Assembly (NCBI RefSeq): GCF_004361855.1
Contig: NZ_SNWQ01000011.1
Span: 225,472-289,471 of the forward strand
Direction: 5' to 3'
Source of the DNA: Kribbella caucasensis
GTDB taxonomy: Bacteria > Actinomycetota > Actinomycetes > Propionibacteriales > Kribbellaceae
Length of the DNA: 64,000 nucleotides
Notes under the pieces: generated by a model
Database searches by the model: none
Told to the model about the DNA's origin: nothing
What the model saw: the letters and a program-made list of their open reading frames with translations, nothing else
Program-made: the position numbers and the translations under genes
Part shown: in pieces, positions 59,097-64,000 of the stretch
Position numbering within the stretch: the stretch's first letter is position 1
Layout of the letters: each line of letters starts with the position of its first letter

Positions 59097-60458
59097 ATGG
59101 TGTTCATCCTCCTCGCCGGCGCGTTCTTGCCGATCATGGACTTCTTCATCACCAACGTCGCGCTGCCGAGCATCGACAACTCATTGCATGCTTCGGCGTC
59201 CGAACTGGAGTTGGTGATCGCCGGATACGGCGTCGCGTACGCCGCCCTGCTGGTACTCGGCGGCCGCCTGGGTGACCGCTACGGTCGCCGCCGCGTCTTC
59301 CTGGGCGCACTCATCGGCTTCGTGGCGGCTTCGGCGGTCTGTGGCATCGCGCCGACGGTCGGTGTCCTGATCGCCGCCCGCATCGTGCAGGGCGCCACCG
59401 CGGCGTTGCTCATCCCGCAGGTGCTCGCGACCTTCCATCACACCCTCGAGCACGAACGCAAGGCACGCGCTCTCGCCCTGTACGGCGCGACGTCGGGCAT
59501 CGCCGCCGTGGTCGGACAACTGGTCGGTGGATTGCTGGTCAGCGCCAACATCGCCGGTACGTCGTGGCGGCCGATCTTCCTGGTGAACGTGCCGATCGGG
59601 CTGATCGTGCTGGTGGTGGCGACCCGGATCGTGCCCGACACTCGCTCGGAGCACCCGGTCGGGGTCGACCTGCCTGGCACCGTGTTGTTCGCCGCGACGC
59701 TCACCGCCCTACTGGTCCCACTCACCGAAGGACACTCGCTGGGCTGGCCGTGGTGGACCTGGGCCATGATCGCGCTGGCCGTCGTACTCGGCGCCATCAC
59801 GTTCGTGGTGGAACGGCGCGCGGAGCAGCGTGGTGAGATCCCGCTGCTGCCCCCATCCCTGCTACGCCTGCCGTCGATGTCTCGCGGCCTGGTGATGGTG
59901 TTCGCGTTCAGCATCGGCTTCGGCGCGTTCATGTTCGTCTTCGCCCTCACCGTCCAGGACGGTCTGCACGAAGACGCTCTCCACGGCGGACTGGCCATCC
60001 TGCCGATGGCGGTGCTGTTCTTGCTCGGCTCGCTGTTCGCACCACGACTGATCGGCCGCTTCGGCCGAGCCGCGCTGTCGATCGGCGCGGTCATCCAACT
60101 CACCGGTCTCGCCTCACTGGTGGCAGTCGTCGTCCACGGCTGGCCGAACGTCAGTCTGTGGGACATGGCTGTCCCGCTCGCGCTGTCCGGCGCCGGACAG
60201 TCGATGCTGTTCACCGGACTGTTCCGCAGCGTGCTCGCCGATGTCCCGACCCATCTCGGCGGCGTCGGCAGCGGCGTACTGATCACTCTCCAGCAGAGCG
60301 GCCTCGCACTCGGCGTCGCCACCCTCGGCACGCTCTACATCGCTCGGGCCGAACACAACACGGCGCACGCCTTCGCCACCGTCGAAGCCGTGCAGATCGC
60401 CATCATCGCCCTCCTCGCCGTCGGCGCCGCTGCACTACCGCGGTTCGTCAGCCGGTGA
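59097..60458 (+). CDS. MFS transporter (DHA2, EmrB/QacA-like)
   Basis: 453 residues, about 14 helices, from ATG 59097 (GGAG upstream). MFS motifs are PIMDFFITNVALPSIDNSL near the start, the motif A loop GGRLGDRYGRRRVFLG, GIAPTVGVLIAARIVQGATA and a central NVPIGLIVLV. It is a probable drug/H+ antiporter and is likely controlled by the divergent MarR gene. The last 11 nt overlap the convergent SecDF-P1-like gene. Confidence 0.92.
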   Translation: MVFILLAGAFLPIMDFFITNVALPSIDNSLHASASELELVIAGYGVAYAALLVLGGRLGDRYGRRRVFLGALIGFVAASAVCGIAPTVGVLIAARIVQGATAALLIPQVLATFHHTLEHERKARALALYGATSGIAAVVGQLVGGLLVSANIAGTSWRPIFLVNVPIGLIVLVVATRIVPDTRSEHPVGVDLPGTVLFAATLTALLVPLTEGHSLGWPWWTWAMIALAVVLGAITFVVERRAEQRGEIPLLPPSLLRLPSMSRGLVMVFAFSIGFGAFMFVFALTVQDGLHEDALHGGLAILPMAVLFLLGSLFAPRLIGRFGRAALSIGAVIQLTGLASLVAVVVHGWPNVSLWDMAVPLALSGAGQSMLFTGLFRSVLADVPTHLGGVGSGVLITLQQSGLALGVATLGTLYIARAEHNTAHAFATVEAVQIAIIALLAVGAAALPRFVSR

Positions 60459-61038
60459 TTTCGGAGGCGAGGTTCTCTGCGTCCTGCTTGCTGAAGTTGG
60501 AGCTGATCTGGACCTTGCCGCCGGTGATCGGTGACATGACGACGGGGGCCGAAACCACCCGGCCACGGACCACGATCGCGAGCTGGTTCGCCGGCGGCGT
60601 CTTCGCGGCCAGCTCGGTGGTGAGCTGGCCGAACAGCTGCCCGCCCTCCTGGTCCAGGCTCAGGTTGACGTACCAGGCGGTGGTGTCTTGGCCGGCGGCG
60701 GCAGTCACCTCGGTTACATGGCTGCCGTCCAGCTCGATCTTGCCGAGGGTGTAGCGGCTGCCGTCCGAACCGCAGGCGGTGGACGCTGACGGCGTCTCGC
60801 AGACACCCGGCTCGGTCTTGATCACTCGGCGGAACTGCACTGCCTCGGGGATCGCCGGCTTGGTCGCAGGCCCGCTCCCCGCCGATTCGCTGTTGTCGTT
60901 ACGCAGCAGCAGGACCGCACCTGTCACCAGTACGGCGACCAGCACCAGGCCGAGTACGCCGATCAGCACCAGAAGCGGGCCGCGGCTCTGCTTCTGCGGC
61001 TGGTATGGCGGAGGCGGGTACGGGGTCTGCTGTGCCAT
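60448..61038 (-). CDS. Single-pass membrane protein with SecDF P1-head-like domain
   Basis: 196 residues. A Pro/Gln/Tyr-rich cytoplasmic tail (YPPPPYQPQKQ) precedes one membrane helix (LLVLIGVLGLVLVAVLVTGA) and an outside domain. That domain ends with WYVNLSLDQEGGQLFGQLT, NQLAIVVRGRVVSAPVVMSP and ITGGKVQISSNFSKQDAENL, which match the SecD P1 head region in order. Standalone proteins of this type are known in actinobacteria, but their role is unclear; a link to secretion or to the cell envelope is possible. The two cysteines at about 79 and 89 may form a disulfide. Confidence 0.75.
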   Translation of the reverse strand: MAQQTPYPPPPYQPQKQSRGPLLVLIGVLGLVLVAVLVTGAVLLLRNDNSESAGSGPATKPAIPEAVQFRRVIKTEPGVCETPSASTACGSDGSRYTLGKIELDGSHVTEVTAAAGQDTTAWYVNLSLDQEGGQLFGQLTTELAAKTPPANQLAIVVRGRVVSAPVVMSPITGGKVQISSNFSKQDAENLASEITG

Positions 61039-61065
61039 GACAGCAAACGCTATCTCCCAGCGGAG

Positions 61066-62202
61066 TCACCTCGGTGTGACGAGGCGGGGACGTCCGGCCA
61101 GGATGCCGGCGGTGAGCTGTGCGATCAGGACACCGATGATCACGATGAGCGGTACGGTCCAGCCGCCCGTGGCCTGCCGGAGCAGACCGACGGCGACGGG
61201 TCCGGTCGCGGCCAGAACATAGCCGATCGATTGGGCGAGGGCGGACACCGAGGTCGTGGTCAGCGGATCGGGGGAGCGGAGGGCAATGAAGAGCAGGGCG
61301 AGGGCGATGGACGCACCCTGACCCAGGCCGAGGAGGACCGCCCACAACCAGCTCGCGGTCGAGGGGGCGAAGAGAACGCCCAGGTAGCCGGCAAGGGTGA
61401 CGACGGCGGCGGTCGCGGCGTACCCGGACTGGCTGCGGGCGCGGGCTGCCAGGGTGGGCACGGTGAGGGTGCTGACGAGCTGAGAAAGGTTGCTGAGGGC
61501 AAGTAGGTAGCCGGCGTGTTCGGCGGAGAGGCCGGCGTCGCGGAAGATCGGCGGGAGCCAGGCGAGTACGACGTAGAACGTGAGCGACTGCAGGCCCATG
61601 AACGCGGTGACCGACCAGACGACGCGATCGCGCAGCAGACCAGATCGGGGTCGTGGGGTGGTGGGGCCAATGGGTTGGGGGACGGGGCGGCGTACCCGGG
61701 GGAGCCAGGTCAGGGCGGCGGCAGCCGACAACGCGGCGATGGAGGCGGCGGCGGTTTGCCAGCTGTCACCGAACGCGCGCTGGACAGGAACCATCAGGCC
61801 CGCGGTCAAGGCGGCTCCGGTGACGAGCCCACTGACGTACACCGCGGTGAGCGCGCCGACGCGGTCGGGGAAGTAGCGCTTCACCACCGCGGGCATGACG
61901 ACATTCATCACGGCGATCGCGCTCCCGGCGACGGCCGCACCGGCGTAGAGGGCGATCGTGCTGCCGCCGCTGCGCAGGAGGATGCCGATGGTGAGTACGA
62001 CGAGGGCCGCGAACAACGTGCTGTCGACGCCCCAGCGCCGTACCAGTGATGGGGCGAGCGGCGACGCGACGCCGAGGCAGACGACCATGACCGTGGTGAT
62101 CAACCCACCGGTCGTCGGGGTCAATCGCAGGTCGCGGGTGATGTCGGCCAGCAGCGGCGAGACACCGGCGAGGGCGGGGCGGAGGTTGAGCGCGGGCCTC
62201 AC
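61066..62202 (-). CDS. MFS transporter (CynX/NimT-like), N-terminus possibly shortened
   Basis: 378 residues from GTG 62202. The first family motif is LNLRPALAGVSPLLADI, then about 11 further helices with RRWGVDSTLFAALVVLTIG and GVGQGASIALALL-like stretches (LGLGQGASIALALLFI). The typical hydrophobic part of TM1 before LNLRPA is missing or shifted. The frame continues upstream to 62298 but there it is antisense to an esterase remnant. I infer a rearrangement close to 62203-62216. Substrates of the family are cyanate, nitroimidazoles or other small anions. Confidence 0.8.
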   Translation of the reverse strand: MRPALNLRPALAGVSPLLADITRDLRLTPTTGGLITTVMVVCLGVASPLAPSLVRRWGVDSTLFAALVVLTIGILLRSGGSTIALYAGAAVAGSAIAVMNVVMPAVVKRYFPDRVGALTAVYVSGLVTGAALTAGLMVPVQRAFGDSWQTAAASIAALSAAAALTWLPRVRRPVPQPIGPTTPRPRSGLLRDRVVWSVTAFMGLQSLTFYVVLAWLPPIFRDAGLSAEHAGYLLALSNLSQLVSTLTVPTLAARARSQSGYAATAAVVTLAGYLGVLFAPSTASWLWAVLLGLGQGASIALALLFIALRSPDPLTTTSVSALAQSIGYVLAATGPVAVGLLRQATGGWTVPLIVIIGVLIAQLTAGILAGRPRLVTPR

Positions 62203-62215
62203 CAACTGCCACAAC

Positions 62216-62586
62216 GATCCGAGGTCGCCCGAATCACTGCTCGTCGGTTGCCCGATCCAGAGCTGTCCCTCGGCGGCGCGAGCGGCGAACCCGATCACGT
62301 ATGTGAGCCGGAACGACCCGCCGTTCCTGATCGCCCACGGCCGGGCTGACGCATTGGTCCCACATCACCAGAGCGAGCTGCTGTTCCGCGTTTGACGGCC
62401 AGGTGCGTGGCCGCCACGTTCTATTCAGTCCCCGATGTCGGACACAGCCGGGAGATCGTGTCCCCCGACAATCCCCCCGCCTCGGTGACCTCAACCCGCA
62501 ACTGCCACGATCGGCCCGGTCTGTCGAACAAGCCCACCCTCACCACAATCGAGTCGTTCCTGAACCACGCCCTCAGGCCTCGATAG
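62216..62586 (+). pseudogene. Remnant of an alpha/beta hydrolase (BD-FAE/esterase) C-terminus, frameshifted
   Basis: Frame 1 (62216-62395) reads SPESLLVGCPIQSCPS, AARAANPITYVSRNDPPFL and IAHGRADALVPHHQSELL. These are the cap segment, the DPPFL strand, the acid (HG-x-AD) and the VP-x-x-QSELL motif of esterase/dienelactone-hydrolase-like enzymes. A stop interrupts after LLFRV. The next expected part, a TFYSVPDVGHS strand with catalytic-His-like residue and the end IESFLNHALRP, continues in another frame from about 62392. The nucleophile half is missing: the remnant is cut at the MFS start. It fills most of the gap 62203-62680 and overlaps the DinB tail by 14 nt. Confidence 0.72.
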
Positions 62587-63319
62587 CGTCGAGATCGCGT
62601 ACGGCGTACCGGTGGTGCTCCCACTCCTCATTGAGGATCACGTGCAGGCAAGCGAGGACGGTCTGCTGGTGTTCGGGGGCCTACGGGTCCGTGCGCGTCG
62701 CGGCCAGCTCGTCCGAGGTGACGGTGGCGAGGAAGTCGCGCACCATCGCGACGCGACCGGCCCGGACCTCGAGCACTTCGGCGTACGACGGTGTAGCCGT
62801 CGTGAAGATCGACATGTCCAGGCCGTTGTCCTCGGCGCCGGCGTCCGTCTGACCGATGGGGTGGAAGGGCTGTTCGATCTCCAGGATCGCCCGGCGCAGC
62901 CATACGTCCGTGGCGAGGACCAGGTGCCGCAGCGTCTGTGCGAACGACCACTCCCCGCCGACCGACACGTCGACCGTGCCGGCCGGCATCGCCGCGACGC
63001 GCTCGAGCGTGCCCGCCCAGGTGCGCTCGAGCGTGGACCAGGCCGCGCGCAGGCCATCCGGATCTCGGGCATGCCGGTCGGCGCGGCCGGGAAAGCGGCG
63101 GTTGAGCTCGGCCTCGACGAAGGGGATCACGTCGACGCCGTTGACACGCAAGAAGCTGTCGCCCTCGAAGAGCGACGGTCCGTCGATCTCCACCCCCTGC
63201 ACATCGACCCCGCGCATCACAACGCCAGACAGGTCAGACCCAACGAACCGGGCCCCACGCAGGTCCGCGTCGACAAACTCCGCCCCCTGCAGGTCATCGG
63301 ACCGGCTGAAAGTTGCCAT
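62573..63319 (-). pseudogene. DinB-like protein with pentapeptide repeats, interrupted by an in-frame TAG
   Basis: The gene starts at ATG 63319 after a strong site (AAGGAGGGG). Residues about 8-45 are pentapeptide-like repeats (AEFVDADLRG, ARFVGSDLSG). Residues about 85-212 form the first three helices of a DinB/YfiT-like fold (WSTLERTWAGTLERVAAMP, FAQTLRHLVLATDVW). A TAG stop lies at 62681-62683. The same frame continues for 35 more codons with the expected end APEHQQTVLACLHVILNEEW and HHRYAVRDLD to TGA 62573-62575. The TAG probably replaces a Trp codon (TGG), as in DPW-x-PEH of related proteins. The shortened product lacks helix 4. Confidence 0.78.
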
Positions 63320-63427
63320 GACCCCTCCTTGTCGAGCGCGTATTGCATCCACACAAGCTAGCCGCACATCGGTCTTTCGGAGCGAGATCTCAGCCTCAAT
63401 CCGTGGACCGGGAACGGTGGTTCGACT

Positions 63428-64000
63428 TCAGGGGTCTGGTGTGGGGTCGGTGATTCGGTGGGTTCCGGTGGGTGTGACGTGGAACCGGTAGCCGTGGGGT
63501 GTGGTCCATTCCAGGGTCTTGCGGTCCAGGCGCCTGACCTTCCAGCGGCCGTGGGTCTTGACCCTGTGGGCGTAGCGCCGCAGGGGTGCGAGGTTGTCGG
63601 TTCCGGTCTGGCCGGGTGGCCCGAGGGGGTCGTACGGGCGGATGTGGTCCAGGTCGATGGCCCGGTCGGTTTCGCGGGTGCCGTAGGGGAATTGCTCGAT
63701 CGGGTGGATCAGCTTGACCCGTTCCCGGATCCGGTCCGGGATCTCGTAGCAGTCGACGCCGATGGCGTCGTTGAGGTCGATGACCGGTTTGACGGTGTAG
63801 GGGCCGTGGCCGATGAGTTCGGCCAGTTGGCTGGCCAGCAGCGGGCCGAGGCCCTCGACCCGCAGGATCCCGTCGCCGGTGGCCAGGGTGTGGTCGGTCA
63901 GGTGTACGTAGATCTCGGTCTGCCCGGGCCGCACCCGCCCACCCGAGCGACCCCGACCGGCTGCGGGCGCGGTGGCGTAGGCGTCGTGTTTGATCTGGGC
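63428..64000 (-). CDS. DUF222/HNH endonuclease-like protein (5' end outside window)
   Basis: The frame is open from base 64000 and encodes at least 190 residues. The HNH motif is visible: RAIDLDHIRPYDPLGPPG, GTDNLAPLRRYAHRVKTHG and a late TPHGYRFHVTP. Upstream, RPGQTEIYVHLTDHTLATGDG fits the end of the DUF222 (13E12 repeat) domain. Such genes are multi-copy in actinobacteria and are often associated with recombination. A second ATG/GTG start at 63934 is internal. Region 63320-63427 shows nothing else. Confidence 0.82.
   Translation of the reverse strand, partial: AQIKHDAYATAPAAGRGRSGGRVRPGQTEIYVHLTDHTLATGDGILRVEGLGPLLASQLAELIGHGPYTVKPVIDLNDAIGVDCYEIPDRIRERVKLIHPIEQFPYGTRETDRAIDLDHIRPYDPLGPPGQTGTDNLAPLRRYAHRVKTHGRWKVRRLDRKTLEWTTPHGYRFHVTPTGTHRITDPTPDP

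Noticed and set aside
62203..62298. Upstream start (GTG 62298) for the CynX-like MFS gene
   Set aside because: The added 32 residues are hydrophilic and antisense to an esterase remnant; the family begins at LNLRPAL.
63428..64000. HNH protein as part of a restriction or homing system
   Set aside because: The DUF222-type context is a common multi-copy actinobacterial family, and the visible part has no methylase or intron boundary nearby.

Overview
The window is GC-rich, actinobacterial DNA. It has dense operons with 4-nt ATGA or GTGA overlaps, many GTG starts, strong G/C bias at third codon positions, and many regulators and ABC importers. Gene content resembles a soil Propionibacteriales genome such as Kribbella; this is an inference, because no rRNA or housekeeping marker is present. 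I saw no tRNA, rRNA, CRISPR array, prophage or intact insertion sequence.

1-18 kb is a mixed region. It holds a geranylgeranyl-reductase-like flavoprotein (cut by the left edge), an adenosylhomocysteinase-like protein, and a divergent HTH regulator/ABC exporter pair with an obvious operator. Next come HxlR, GNAT and membrane genes, then a ribose-type ABC importer followed by a glutamine-synthetase-family ligase. A YbhB-like protein, an endonuclease V relative with altered active site, an alpha/beta hydrolase, a long acyl-CoA dehydrogenase and two uncharacterised genes complete it.

17.8-26 kb is a catabolic island: a LysR regulator, a polar-amino-acid-type importer (four genes), an SDR dehydrogenase, a flavin monooxygenase, an EthD-like protein and a methylmalonate-semialdehyde-type dehydrogenase. 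26-42 kb starts with an unknown gene and a regulator made of two fused TetR units, divergent from a PucR activator. Downstream lies one long co-directional block: a peptide/nickel-type importer (five genes), hydrolase, MFS permease, two PF04909 amidohydrolases (one with degraded metal site), a Rieske ferredoxin, a NuoF-like flavoprotein and a 3Fe-4S ferredoxin. There is an electron-transfer chain but no oxygenase or P450 beside it, which makes this the least explained system in the window. It ends at a GntR gene whose DNA-binding half is missing.

43-57 kb looks like a plant-polysaccharide island. It has araA, araD and araB with a LacI regulator and three matching operators, one covering the araB start codon. 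Beside them are a secreted GH39-like enzyme, a cytoplasmic GH36 alpha-galactosidase, a second LacI regulator and a sugar ABC importer. Together they suggest release, import and splitting of a galactosyl-arabinose unit, with the arabinose entering the pentose pathway.

57-64 kb contains a TetR gene and a hydrolase whose start codons interlock, a MarR/MFS pair, a SecDF-P1-like membrane protein and a second MFS gene. There are also three decayed or incomplete genes: an esterase remnant, a DinB protein interrupted by an in-frame TAG, and a DUF222/HNH protein cut by the right edge.
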